Positions 12,615 to 23,680 of a stretch of DNA of 64,000 nucleotides are shown piece after piece. Below the pieces are notes generated by a model. That model worked only from the letters and a program-made list of their open reading frames with translations, was not told where the DNA came from and searched no databases. The position numbers and the translations under genes were made by a program. Source of the stretch: Balaenoptera acutorostrata. Its lineage: Eukaryota > Chordata > Mammalia > Artiodactyla > Balaenopteridae. Positions within the stretch are counted from its first letter, which is position 1. Each line of letters opens with the position of its first letter. The DNA is taken from positions 8,924,016-8,988,015 of the forward strand of contig NC_080070.1 in assembly GCF_949987535.1 (NCBI RefSeq), written 5' to 3'.

Positions 12615-12628
12615 AAAAGCCCACTGCA
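12615..12628 (+). repeat. Target-site duplication, left copy
   Basis: AAAAGCCCACTGCA is repeated exactly at 12964-12977 and brackets the CHR SINE. This proves insertion by target-primed reverse transcription and fixes both ends of the element. Confidence 0.97.
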
Positions 12629-12907
12629 GGACTTCCCTGGTGGCGCAGTGGTTGAGAATCTGCCTGCTAATGCAGGAAACACGGGTTCGAGCCCTGGTCT
12701 GGGAAGATCCCACATGCCGCGGAGCGACTAGGCCCGTGAGCCACAACTACTGAGCCTGCGCGTCTGGAGCCTGTGCTCCGCAACAAGAGAGGCCACAATA
12801 GTGAGAGGCCCGCGCACCGCGATGAAGAGTGGCCCCCACTTGCCACAACTGGAGAAAGCCATAGCACAAAAACGAAGACCCAACATAGCAATCAATCAGT
12901 CAATAAA

Positions 12908-12938
<31 letters not shown>

Positions 12939-12963
12939 GTTGCTTATATTTAAAAAAAAAAAA
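12629..12963 (+). mobile_element. CHR-type tRNA-derived SINE, plus strand
   Basis: The only one of the five CHR copies on the plus strand. The Pol III A box TGGCGCAGTGG is at 12641-12651 and the B box GGTTCGAGCCC at 12684-12694. The body runs to 'gaagacccaacatagcaatc', then an A-rich tail. The tail is odd: two long A tracts are separated by 'gttgcttatattt' (12939-12951), which suggests tail rearrangement or extra sequence copied from the source transcript. Exact 14-bp TSDs flank it. Confidence 0.95.
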
Positions 12964-12977
12964 AAAAGCCCACTGCA
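12964..12977 (+). repeat. Target-site duplication, right copy
   Basis: Second copy of AAAAGCCCACTGCA, directly after the SINE A-rich tail. Confidence 0.97.
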
Positions 12978-13105
12978 TATCACATTTAAGAGTATATACT
13001 AAAATCATACATAGCCCCTTTCCTTAGACTATTTCATTTGAGAGTTTTTTAAAATTAGGAAATTACTATATGGGAAAAGATTATCATTTAGTTAATGCCT
13101 AAAAT

Positions 13106-13290
13106 ATACCACACAATGGATTGGCTGCCAGAAGATGTTATATTTAATCCTCTTAGCAGCCCTGTTAGATAAGGATTATTATCCCTGTTTTTAAAGATAA
13201 TAAAACCGATACTTAGAAAGTCATTCAATCTGTCAAAAGTGAAGCAGCCAGAACTTCACTCAGATGCCGTCTCTTTTCACTGCATTATTA
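13106..13290 (-). repeat. MIR SINE remnant
   Basis: Reverse-oriented MIR: 'taatcctcttagcagccctg', 'ataaggattattatccctg', 'aaagtcattcaatctgtcaa' and 'cagccagaacttcactcaga'. All fit the MIR complement in order. Confidence 0.8.
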
Positions 13291-14315
13291 TTCCATTTAT
13301 TAAAGGTGTGTTAAGAATTAAGATAGATGGAAATAGTAGCTTGAAAAAAGACTGGGTTGATCAAAGAGAGCATCCTATAAGTGATCAGAAAGAAAAAGAA
13401 AAATGTTAAGGAAAGGAGGGTTGTCATTTTGTACTTTGGGTGGAGGTAGAGTGGACCAGACTTTAGGGTTGGTGAGATAAATGCACAGAGAGGACTTCAA
13501 GTTAGGTGGTCCTGTTTTTAAATAATTCTGGTGAAATGTAGATGGTGGATACTAACAGAAGGGAATGAGTCGAGGAAGAAATAATGGATGGAAAAATTTT
13601 AAGTTTGTATTTGATCCGAAGTGTCCTAAAGACAACTTAAGAGTCTGGGGAACTCATGATCAAAGTATCAGCCTTTAAAAAATCGACAGTAGTGGGCAAA
13701 GTGTCCTGGAATGGGTAGAAGCTGGAAGATCCACCAAATGGAGATTAATCTTTCTATCCTGGTGCCACAGATTTCAGGGGAAAAATACAAAGATTTTGCT
13801 TTAAACAAGAAATCCATAGGAAGTTACAGAAACAGACACATGTAAAGAAGAAAAGGGGAGTAGTATTTATTCCAGAATACTGAGTGTGTAGAATAGAACA
13901 ATTATATTGTCCTTAACATAGTCTGAACTTGGCAAAGAGAACGTCAGTAGAATGATGACCCTATGCTATTAAAGAGTTGAGTATTCCTTAATAAACTTGT
14001 CATTCAGAGAAGATATAATAGTAGTAAAAATTTTGGAATCATTCTTTTTCACAAGAATGAATGGTAAAAGTAAAAATGTTGAAGTAGGAAAAAAAAAAGA
14101 ACCAGGACATTGAAGGTTAAACAATGATGAAGTTGATTGCATTGTAAGGAGGAGGCAGTCAATGAAGACAGATATTCATGCAGCAATTAAAAAACCAGAA
14201 AATCAAGTAAATTCAAATCAAGAGGATGCTTGGCAATTCTGCATAGTGAGAAGAAATAAACACATGAGGAACTCACTTTTTATATGTTTGTTCTGTTTTA
14301 TAAAGGTATAACAGA
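13291..14315. other. Mostly unassigned DNA, perhaps faint L2
   Basis: Purine-rich plus-strand text such as 'ggtgagataaatgcacagag' and 'gagtctggggaactcatgat' loosely recalls reverse-strand L2 but is too diverged to claim. Nothing else recognised. Confidence 0.3.
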
Positions 14316-14461
14316 TCAGGCTTGCTGGATTTAACAAATAAAAATACAGACCAAGTTAAATTTAAATTGCATTGGACAAACTTAGACAAAAGCATTGTTC
14401 ATTGTTGGTCTGAAATTCAAATTTAACTGGGCATCCGGTATTTTGTCTGGCAATTCTAAAT
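14316..14461. mobile_element. Fold-back MITE remnant, family not named
   Basis: The two ends are imperfect inverted copies: left 'ggcttgctggatttaac', 'aaataaaaatacagacc', 'aagttaaattt'; right 'aaatttaactgggcatcc', 'ggtattttgtctggcaattc'. I recall this layout as a common mammalian palindromic element but will not assign a family. Confidence 0.55.
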
Positions 14462-15479
14462 CAGATTCACTGAGATTTCATCCTCTTAATCATTTTCAAC
14501 CTGAAAGAAAAGTTGCAAAGGGCAACAGAGGGCAACAAAAATTCAGACACATAGGAATAAGAAAAAAAGATGATATGATTTTCTATGAAGAGACATAGAG
14601 TTTTATCTAGGATTGGACCAGAGATTCCATTGCTCTGATATAAAGAGCTTAGCAGAATGTGCCAGAATTCCAAAGATGAGAAAGTTACGTTTGTCCTTGC
14701 CCTTAAACGGAGAGGCCTACCTGACAGAAGGGAACTTTGTGTAAAGATTGATTTGCTTCATCCTTGTACTTTGAAGCAATATCTGTTCCTAATTATTCAG
14801 TCAGGTCTCAATAGCTCAGGACAGACTTGATGGTCTCTAAGTGCAGATGTGATCCTACTTGAAAGGTTTGGTCATCACCTCTTCATTAAGATGTTTACTC
14901 AGCAATAGGTACAAAGATTGAGCAATTTACTTTTGCAAAATTCAGAAAACAAAAGACACCAGAATAAAAGTTGCACCTCTCTCTTCTCCCTGCACAAAAG
15001 TAAGTAAATAGATGAACAAAGATTGTGATACCAAAAAGTCTGTGTGTTTAAATGAGATGAATCATAATGTGGGAATAATGTCCTTCTGCACAGAATTTTA
15101 AATCTATATCTCTGGTATTTGTTTTCTTTTACAAATATTTAATTAAACAAAGATATGTTAGGACAGTAAACATGATGTGGATAGTTTGCTGCTGGCCAAA
15201 CTGAGCATCAGCTAAGACCTATTCAACACAACAGCTCGGTAACTGCAGTGGAGATGCCTTGTACTACAGAGGTGATCTACATCTTGTGGGGCTCAAGCCC
15301 GCAGAGGATGCCAGCGCTCAGAGCTGAGTGGAATGGAGGGAATATGGAATTAGTCACTAACTAAATTGTTTACTCCACAGCTGGAAGGGAAAATGCCTGG
15401 GGCTTGGGAGAGAAATCACCATATTTCCTTTACACAGGTAAAGTGAGCTAATGGTCTTATTTGTTGACATCTTACTCTC
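14462..15479. other. Single-copy DNA, nothing recognised
   Basis: No nameable repeat or gene. Short frames only. Confidence 0.45.
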
Positions 15480-15660
15480 TGACAAGTTTATTCATCTACA
15501 TGATGATATAAAATGAGTACTACTATTGTTCGCATTTTATAGATGAGGCACAAAAAGTTTATGCAGCTTTTCCAAAAATGATTTGGCTAGGGAATGGCAG
15601 GGATGAAATAAAAAGGGTTTCGGACGTGGAGCTCACACCTGCCATATTGCCACATACTCT
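15480..15660 (-). repeat. MIR SINE remnant
   Basis: Reverse MIR: 'attgttcgcattttatagat', 'gaggcacaaaaagtttatgc' and 'ggctagggaatggcagg' match the MIR complement (Hogness-like 'ttttacagatgaggaaac' region) with many changes. Confidence 0.65.
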
Positions 15661-17189
15661 ACTGTGGAAAATGCCTTCAATTACTGAAAAGAGAATGGGA
15701 GTATCTATAAAATGTATGATATTGTTGTAGTTTCATAGACAGTAATGCCACATGAATGGTTTGGGGTTTACAACATATTTTGTTCTGTTTGATTAACTTC
15801 TAGAAACAGCAATAAAACCCTTAAACATTTATTAAGCAAAATTCATTCAGCTATATTGTATGATCCATCGTAAACACAACCATTTTTTTCAGGCAGTTTC
15901 TATGTCCACTACATTCAGGTGTTATTGATGTTAAGTTCGTATGCACTATCATGAATATCAATGAGGTGGCCAAATGTTGAGATGCCAACTCAACAGACAT
16001 AAAAAAGCACTTTCATGATATTTTCATTGATGTAGAGAACCAATGCAGAGTATTCCATCTACTGACTACCAGATTCTTTGATAAATTCTTAAGAAAATTC
16101 CTTATCTATAAAATTACCTACATTCTCACTTTTTTTTTTCCTTCTTTGAGTTGGCTGGTGAATGGATTGCCCATTTCCTTGTATATTCAACTGCACTGAA
16201 TTATAACCATTCTTAAGGATAGTTGCTCTTAAATCTCTTGTGGTTCACCCTGAGGCAAGACTTAACAGTAAATATTGAAACAGTAAATAGTAAGAGCAAG
16301 GCTTAAAAGTAACTCTTCTACTTTAAAGCATAGCAACATAGTAGACTGGATGAAGCTTTTCAGCATTTGTTATTAACTTACAGGATGTTAATGGTTGAAT
16401 CCATATCTGGGAACAGGAAGGAGGAATAAAAGGGAATGTCTGAGCCTGTATTTGCCTATGTTTACTGGGAAATAAAGAAATAACAGATAGGACTAAATCT
16501 CAGAGATCTAATGTCATATACAGAAGCTATATTGGGCACAGACAATTAGAGATGAAATGTATTCTCAAGGTTAAAATTAAGCAGAGGAGTTTGCTAACAT
16601 TTATTGATCCTGATGCCAAAAAAAAAAAAAGAAAAAAGAAAAATTTGATGGCATTCCATTCAAACCAACAGGAAAGCTGCTTCCTGCTTCATAAGGATTA
16701 AGGTGACTGTTAAGAAAGAATTAAGGCAACTAGGGAATATGCCTGCAGGAGTCTGTGTGTTTGTGTGTCTCTGTCTATGGGAATGAAACTTTGATTTATG
16801 TAATCTCGTGAAAGTCAAAATCTAGTGTTTACTACTATGCTTTCATCAGCACTCCCCCATGGAGTTTAGGTTTCTAGACTTTATATTAACTTTTTATTGA
16901 TTTTTAAAGCAAGTTGAGTGTTTACAACCTGACTAAATGTGTTTGTGCAGGACTGTCTTAATGAACAGGGATAATCATAACTCATATACTTATTTTTAAA
17001 GTGTTCAATGTTTCTGCTTTAGTAAGACTTTATAGGGATGTATATCTGACCAATCTTCTACCATTATTTTCTTGTACAAATTTACTTGCACAGCCTTATT
17101 TACTTACTTAGCAGTAGCCATAGTTACACATAAGAATGCCCACAGCTGACTCAACCAATAGTCACAGATTTTGCTCCTTGCCAGTCTGT
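15661..17189. other. AT-rich single-copy DNA, nothing recognised
   Basis: Contains a poly-A tract at about 16618-16632. No nameable repeat, gene or RNA seen. Confidence 0.45.
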
Positions 17190-17790
17190 AATAGGAACTG
17201 CTAATGCACAAGTAAACAGACAACAAGGCCTTAAGGAACTTGCACTCTACTGGAAAGACAGACATTCAAATAAGCATTTATAATACAAATTGAAATGAGC
17301 TGCCCTGGAGTTGTATATCAGATGCATTTGAGAGCACGGGGAGAAGGAAAGTCTTCCCACCCAGGGAAGTTAGGAAATCCTTCAAAGGGGAGCCAGCTAG
17401 CAGTTAAACTAGTTAGAGAAGACAGTACTCTGAGCATGTGCATGAATAACTCTACAAAGAGTTATTGCTAGGATAGAATTGAAGAGGTGAAGACCAGAGG
17501 AAGTGACATAATATGAGGCTAGAGAGGCAGGAAAAAACCAAATTACAGTGTTATTTGACAATCCAAAGGGTGTGGATTTTACCTGAAAGAATTTTAGGTA
17601 CAGCAATCACAGGGTGAGATTTACAGTTAGATCAGTATGTGAGACAGACAAGGGAGAGCTGATGTAGGACACTGGTGGTGAGGATTTTAGGAAGCTGAGT
17701 TGGAAGAAGTGAGTAATTATTTGAATGTGGGAGATAGGGGAATATAAGAACTATAACTTGAGTCCCAGGTTTCTTGTATCAAATGAAAAT
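17190..17790 (-). repeat. L2-like LINE remnant, reverse
   Basis: Several blocks read like the complement of L2: 'caaggccttaaggaacttgc', 'ggaaagacagacattcaa', 'ccagaggaagtgacataata', 'gagctgatgtaggacactgg' and 'gagtcccaggtttcttg'. Diverged, without an open frame. Subfamily not assigned. Confidence 0.45.
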
Positions 17791-18137
17791 AATGCAGTAG
17801 GCTAAATCGTTGACAGTGCCCCAACTCCAGGCAAAAGAAAATAAGTCTGTTTCTAGAAGAAGCATACCCAATTTAGATAATCAAGATTCTCACGGGTTAA
17901 AGTTAAAACAACTCATAATCAAAACATCACCAAAGGATGCCATATTGAATAAGAGTCAGTAAAAACAAGAAGCAAAATTGATAGACTCCAATGACACAGG
18001 AATTATCAGATACAGACTATTAAGTATATGAAATGTTTAAAGAAGAATACAAATCTTTTTTAAAAAAACTGAGCAAGTATTTGTATGAGATCATGGTCTT
18101 CTATATATAAAAATATAGGAAGAACTAAATATGGATG

Positions 18138-18200
18138 TAAATGTATGTATATCTACCTACATATCTACTTACCTAGCTACCTACCTATGTACACCTATAC
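18138..18200. repeat. Degenerate CTAC/TATG tetranucleotide tract
   Basis: Imperfect runs such as 'tctacctacatatctactta' followed by 'cctagctacctacctatg'. A decayed microsatellite. Confidence 0.7.
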
Positions 18201-18539
18201 ATGTTTTCCGTGACTCTGTCCACTGAGGGGACCTGGAAGCAGCAACACCACAATAGTAATGAGTACATCTAGTACCCAGATGATGGCTTCTAAAATCATT
18301 TTCCACCAAAAGGAACACAGATTCCTGAAGAAAAGGCTGATTCTAGTCTGGGGCAGAAAAAGTAGAAGATCTTGAAACGTCTGTTTAGAGCAGAAAGCAG
18401 GAAAATGCTCAAAAAAATAATGGGTCCATGATAAAAGGGAACAGACACCAGCTTGAAGGGCTCCCATGGGCCAAATCTGGGACAACTTGAACATCATTTA
18501 AAAAGCAGAAGGAGCAATGGATTTTAACTTATTAAATCA

Positions 18540-19280
18540 AATAGGAAACCAGTAATCTATACCGGTAAAAGTAAAGAAATAAATGGAAGATTTTATTAGG
18601 TGAGGACATTTACATGTTTCAAAGGACCTTCACAAAATGCTTATTAATTATAAATGAAAAAAGTGAATTACAAAGGAAAAAATCTTTTCACTTTGGAGAA
18701 GGCTGGCAAGACACCACCTTAATCAAATGATCAAAATCATGGGATGCTTTGAAACTGTGCATCACAAAACCAACACAGCATCTCTATAGTGATACTCCTG
18801 CCAAAGATGCATAACTTGAACCAAGTCATGAGGAAACACAAGATGAAGTCAGATTGGGGGGAATTCTACAAAATACATGGCCACTAACCTTTAAAATGGC
18901 AAAGCCCTGAAAGTTAAGGAAAGACTGAGGAAATCTTCCAGATGGAAAGAAACCAAGGATGAATGAAGTTAAATGCTATGTGTAACTCTGGACTAGATCC
19001 TTTTGCTTGAAAGGGTGTTACTGGGACAACTGGTGAAACTCGAATGTGATCTGAGGATTAGAAGGAAGAATAAAATAATGAAGTAATAAAATAATATTAA
19101 TTTCCTGATTTTAATGGTTGTATTGTGGTTATGTAGGAGAATGTCCTTGTTTGTGGAAAGAAGACACCAAAGTATTTGGGGATGATGGGATATTAGGTTG
19201 CTCTCAAATGACTCAGGAAAAAAATTCATTCTTCTGTATTCTGTAAGCTTGAAATTGTTTTAAAATGAAATAAGTGAAAC
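18540..19280 (+). repeat. Old L1 (L1M-type) 3' untranslated end
   Basis: Matches the layout of an old L1M 3' end: 'caaatgatcaaaatcatggg', 'gaaccaagtcatgaggaaac', 'gggggaattctacaaaatac', 'gaaagactgaggaaatcttc', 'ggttatgtaggagaatgtcc' and the tail 'gaaattgttttaaaatgaaa'. Sequence at about 17860-18070 may be another piece of the same element. No coding part remains. Confidence 0.6.
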
Positions 19281-19580
19281 ATTAATTAGATCTCTTACTG
19301 AGTATTATTTTTTACTGTGGAGATTTCTCATAGTATTTACCATGCTAATTTGTGTTTTGCATTTCTAAGAAATAAAATATGCAGTATTTCCTATAGATTT
19401 TTTGAACAAAGCATCTCCTGGAAACAGAGGTATTTAAAAACAATCTTTTCATTAAAAAATTATAAAGAAACATAATAAATATACCAAATTCTAAGTGAAT
19501 ATAGCAACTAATTACTATTATGTAAATAGTAGTAAATGTGGTCAGGACTGACAGTTATTTAATCAAAACAGTTGATTAAA
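19281..19580. other. AT-rich DNA, nothing recognised
   Basis: About 300 bases of AT-rich sequence between an old L1M end and the 3' end of a younger L1. Confidence 0.4.
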
Positions 19581-20063
19581 GAAGGAAAAATTTTTTTTAA
19601 CTTTATTGAAGTATAGTTGAATGACAAGGTTGTGTAATTTCTGCTGTATAGCAAAGTGACTCAGTTATAAATATATTATTTTTCATATTCTTTTCCATTA
19701 TGGTTTATCACAGGATATTGAATATGGTTCCCTGTGCTATACAGTAGGACCTTGTTGTTTATCCGTCCTATATATAATAGTTTGCATCTGCTAATCCTAA
19801 ACTCCCAATCCTTCCTTCCCACTTGGCAACCACAAGTCTGTTCTCTGTATCTGAGTCTGTTTTTGTTTTGTAGATATGTTCACTTGTGTCATACTTTAGA
19901 TTCCACATAAAAGTGATATCATTTGGTATTTGTCTTTCTCTTTCTGACTTGCTTAGTATGATAATCTCTAGGTGCATCCATGTTGCTGCAATGGCATTAT
20001 TTCATTTTTTTTTTATAGCTGAGTGAGTAGTATTCCATTGTATGTATATATGTGTGTGTGTGT

Positions 20064-20105
20064 GTGTGTGTGTATACATATATATATATATGTATACACA
20101 CACAC
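20064..20105. repeat. Perfect 42-bp palindrome of (TG)n-(TA)n-(CA)n
   Basis: Every base from 20064 to 20084 pairs with its partner from 20105 back to 20085. The arms are a (TG)n run, the TATACATA step and a (TA)n centre. It lies in the L1 where the parent family has a short ATATATAC segment, so it grew after insertion or in the source. Additional TG repeats extend left to about 20051. Alternating purine-pyrimidine with dyad symmetry can form a cruciform or Z-DNA. Confidence 0.95.
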
Positions 20106-20887
20106 CACCTCTTCTTTATCCATCCATCTGTTGATGGACATTTAGGTTGTTTCCATGTCATGACTATTATAAATAGTGCTGCTATGAACATAGGGGTGCA
20201 TGTATCTTTTTGAATTATAGTTTTGTCTGGATATATGCCCAGGACTGGGATTGCTGGATCATATGGCAACTCTATTTTTAGTTTTTTGAAGAACATCCTT
20301 ACTGTTTTCTATAATGGCTGTACCAATTTACATTCCCACCAACGGTGTAAGAGGGTTCCCTTTTCTCCCCACCTCTCCAGCGTTTATTATTTGCAGATTT
20401 TTAATAATGGCCATTCTGACTGGTGTGAGGTAGTACCTCACTGTTGTTTTGATTTGCATTCCTCTAATAATTAGTGATGATGAGCATCTTTTCATGTGCT
20501 TATCTGTACGTCTTCTTTGGAGAAATGTCTATTTAGGTCTTCTGCTCATTTTTCGATTGGGTTGTTTGTGGTGGTGGTGTTGTTGTTATTGAATTGTCGG
20601 AGCTGTTTTTGTATTTTGGAAATTAAGCCCTTGTTGGTTGCATCATTTGTAAATATTTCCTCCCAGTCTGTCGGTTGTCTTTTTGTTTTGTTTTTGGTTT
20701 CCTTTGCTGTGCAAAAGCTGATATGTTTGATTAGGTCCATTTGTTTATTTTTGCTTTTATTTCTATTGCATTGGGAGACTGACCTAAGAAAACACTGGTA
20801 CGACTTATGCCAGAGAAAGTTTGACCTATATTCTTTTATAGGCGTTTTATGGTGTCTTGTCTTATATTTAAGTCTTTAAGACATTTT

Positions 20888-21183
20888 TTAAAAAATTTTA
20901 TTTATTTATTTTTATATTTATGGCTGTGTTGGGTCTTCGTTTCTGTGCGAGGGCTTTCTCCAGTTGCGGCAAGTGGGGACCACTCTTCATCGCGGTGCGT
21001 GGGCCTCTCACTGTCATGGCCTCTCTTGTTGTGGAGCACAGGCTCCAGACGTGCAGGCTCAGTAATTGTGGCTCACAGGCCTAGTTGCTCCATGGCATGT
21101 GGGATCTTCCCAGACCAGGGCTCGAACCCGTGTCCCCTGCATTGACAGGCAGATTCTCAACCACTGTGCCACCAGGGAAGCCC
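20888..21183 (-). mobile_element. CHR-type SINE nested in the L1
   Basis: Minus-strand SINE with its tail on the left and its tRNA-like end on the right; the B box is at 21118-21128. The exact 14-bp duplication CTTTAAGACATTTT flanks it at 20874-20887 and 21184-21197. Removing the SINE and one duplication restores a continuous L1 reading of this region. CpG decay (for example 'gtgctgtcatggcc') is greater than in the copies at 32630 and 43153. Confidence 0.96.
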
Positions 21184-23680
21184 CTTTAAGACATTTTGAG
21201 TTTATTTTTGTGTATGGTGTGAGGGTGTGTTCTAGCTTCATTGATTTTCATGTGGCTGTCCAGCTTTCTCAACACCACTTGCTGAAGAGACTATATTTTC
21301 CCCAATGTATATTCATGCCTCCTTTGTCAAAGATTAGTTGTCCATAGGTGTGTGGGTTATTTCTGGGCTTTTCATTCTGCTCTGTTGATCTGTGTGTCTG
21401 TTTCTGTGCCAATACCATGCTGTTTTGATTACTGTAGCTTTGTAGTATTGTGTGATGTCTGGGAGGGTTTTGCTTCCTGCTTTGTTCTTTTTCCTCAGGA
21501 TTCCTTTGGCAATTCTGGGTCTTTTATTGTTCCATATAAATTTTAGGGCTGTTTGTTCTAGTTCTATGAAAAACGTCATGGGTAATTTGATAGGGATCTC
21601 ATTAAATCTGTAGATTGCTTTGGGGAGTATAGCCATTTTAACGATTTTGATTCTTCCAATCCAAGAGCATGGGATATCTTTCCATTTCTTTGACTCATCT
21701 TTAATTTCCTTTATTAATGTTTTATAGTTCTCAGCATATAAGTCTTTCACCTCCTTGGTCAGGTTTACTCCTAAGTATTTTATGTTTTTAAATGCAATTT
21801 TAAAAGGTATTGTTTTTTTACATTCTCTTTCTGATATTTCATTGTTAGTGCAATAAAGAAAATGTAACCAGTTTCTATATGTTAATCTTGTATCTTGCTA
21901 CCTTGCTGACTTTATCAGTTCTAGTAATTTTTGTGTGGTGTTTTAGGGTTTTCTATATATAGTATCATGTCATCTGCATATAATGACAGTTTTCCCTCTT
22001 CCTTACCGATTTGAATATCTTTTACTTCTTTTTCTTGTCTGATTGCTGTGGCTGAGACTTCCAGTACTATGTTGAAGAGAAGTGGTGAGAGTGACCATCC
22101 TTGTCTTGTTCCAGATTTTAGTGGGAAGGCTTTCAGCTTTTCACCATTGAGTATTATATTGGCTGTGGGTTTGTCGTAAATAGCTTTTATTATGTTGAGA
22201 TATGTTCCCTCTGTACCCACTTTCGTAAGGGTTTTTATCATGAATCGATGTTAAACTTTATCAAGTGCTTTTTCTGCATCTATTGAAATGATCATGTGGT
22301 TTTTGTCTTTTGTTGATGTGGTGTATCACATTGATTTTGCATATATTGAACTATCCTTGTGACCTTGAGATGAATCCAACTTGGACATGGTGTATGATCT
22401 TTTTTTATGTGTTGTTGGACTTTATTTGCTAATATTTGTTGAGAATTTTTGCATCTATATTCATCAAAGATATTGGCCTGTAATTTTCTTTTCTGGTAGT
22501 GTCTGTCTGGTTTTGGTATCAGGGTGATGGTGGCTTAATAGAATGTCTTTGGGAGTCTTCCCTCATCTTCAGTCTTTTGGAAGAGTTTGAGATGGATCAG
22601 TATAAGTTCTTCTTTGGATGTTTGGTAGAATTCACCTGTGAAGCCATCTAGTCCTGGACTTTTGTTTGTAGGTTTTTTTTGTTTGTTTGTTTTTACAGAC
22701 TCCTATTTCACTTCTAGTGATTGATCTGTTCAAGTCATCTATTTCTTCTTGATTCTGTTTTGGTGGGCTGTATGTTTGTAGAAAGTTGTCCCTTTCTTCT
22801 AGGTTGTCAAATTTGTTGGCATATAATTGTTCATAGTATTCTCTTTTTTTTTTTATTTTTTGTATTTCTGTGGTATCAGTTGTGATTTCTCCTCTTTCAT
22901 TTCTTAATTTGTTTATTTGGGTCTTCTCTCTTTTCTTGGTGAGCCTGGCCAGAGGTTTATCAATTTTGTTCACCCTTTCAAAGAACCAGCTCTTTGTTTT
23001 ATTGATTTTTTTTCTATTTTTTTAATCTCTATTTCCTCTCTGATCTTTATTATCCACTTCCTTCTGCTGACTTTAGGTTTTGTTTGTTCTTTTTCTAATT
23101 CTTTTGGTGGTGGGTTAGATTGCTTATTTGAGATTTTTCTTGTTTCTTAAAGAAGGACTGTATCACCATGAACTTCCCTCTAAGAACTGCTTTTACTGCA
23201 TCCCATAGATTTTGTATGGTTGTGTTTTCATTGTCTTTGCCTCAATGTATTTTTTAAATTTCTTCTTTGATTTCATCATTGACCAATTGGTGTTTTAGAG
23301 GCATGTTGTTTAGTCTCCATATAATTGTTTTTTTGTTGTTTCTTTTTCTGTGGCTGATTTCTAGTTTCATCTGTGTGGTCAGAAAAGATGCTTGAAATAA
23401 TTTCCATACTCTTAAATTTGTTTTTTTTGTTTTATGCCCTAGTATGTGGCCAGTCCTAGAGAATGTTCCATGTGCACTTGAAAGGAATGTGTATTCTGCT
23501 TTTTTGGGGATGTAATGTCCTGAAAATATCAATTAAGTCTAACTGTTCTATTGTATCATTTAGGATCTCTGATGCCTCATTGATTTTCTGTCTCAAAGAT
23601 CTGTTCACTGATATGAGTGGGATGTTAAATTCTCCTAGTATTATTGTATTCCTATCAATTTCTCCCTTTATGTATGTTAG

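Larger units (their letters stand above)
19589..23680 (-). mobile_element. 5'-truncated L1 retrotransposon
   Basis: A LINE-1 on the minus strand. The poly-A end is the T run at about 19588-19597; the 3' UTR follows ('ctttattgaagtatagttga'), then ORF2 in reverse up to 23680, where it is truncated inside the endonuclease domain. ORF1 and the 5' UTR are absent. Flanks 'gaaggaaaaatttt' (19581) and 'gaaggaaattatttt' (23681) look like a decayed TSD. A CHR SINE is nested at 20888-21183, and a TG/TA/CA palindrome at 20064-20105 interrupts the 3' part. The element is therefore older than the SINE. Confidence 0.95.
20000..23680 (-). pseudogene. Broken L1 ORF2 (endonuclease/reverse transcriptase) remnant
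   Basis: ORF2p normally nicks target DNA and copies L1 RNA. Here the reading starts within the endonuclease domain: the 'GDFN' motif near 23617-23647 reads GEFN, so the catalytic Asp of the family is changed to Glu. The linker follows (frame 22632-22973), then the reverse transcriptase with an intact YADD active-site motif at 21969-21980 (frame 21921-22241), the thumb region with '[11 protein letters not shown]' (frame 21334-21750) and the C-terminal '[15 protein letters not shown]' segment (frame 19997-20296). These pieces lie in different frames with stops between them, and the SINE at 20888-21183 splits the coding part. It cannot make a working protein. Confidence 0.93.

Noticed and set aside
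12684..12694. tRNA gene suggested by A and B boxes
   Set aside because: The boxes are the Pol III promoter of the SINE. No intact cloverleaf or tRNA 3' half follows.
21334..22973. Functional reverse-transcriptase gene
   Set aside because: The YADD motif is present but the reading is broken by frameshifts, stops and a SINE, and the 5' half is missing.
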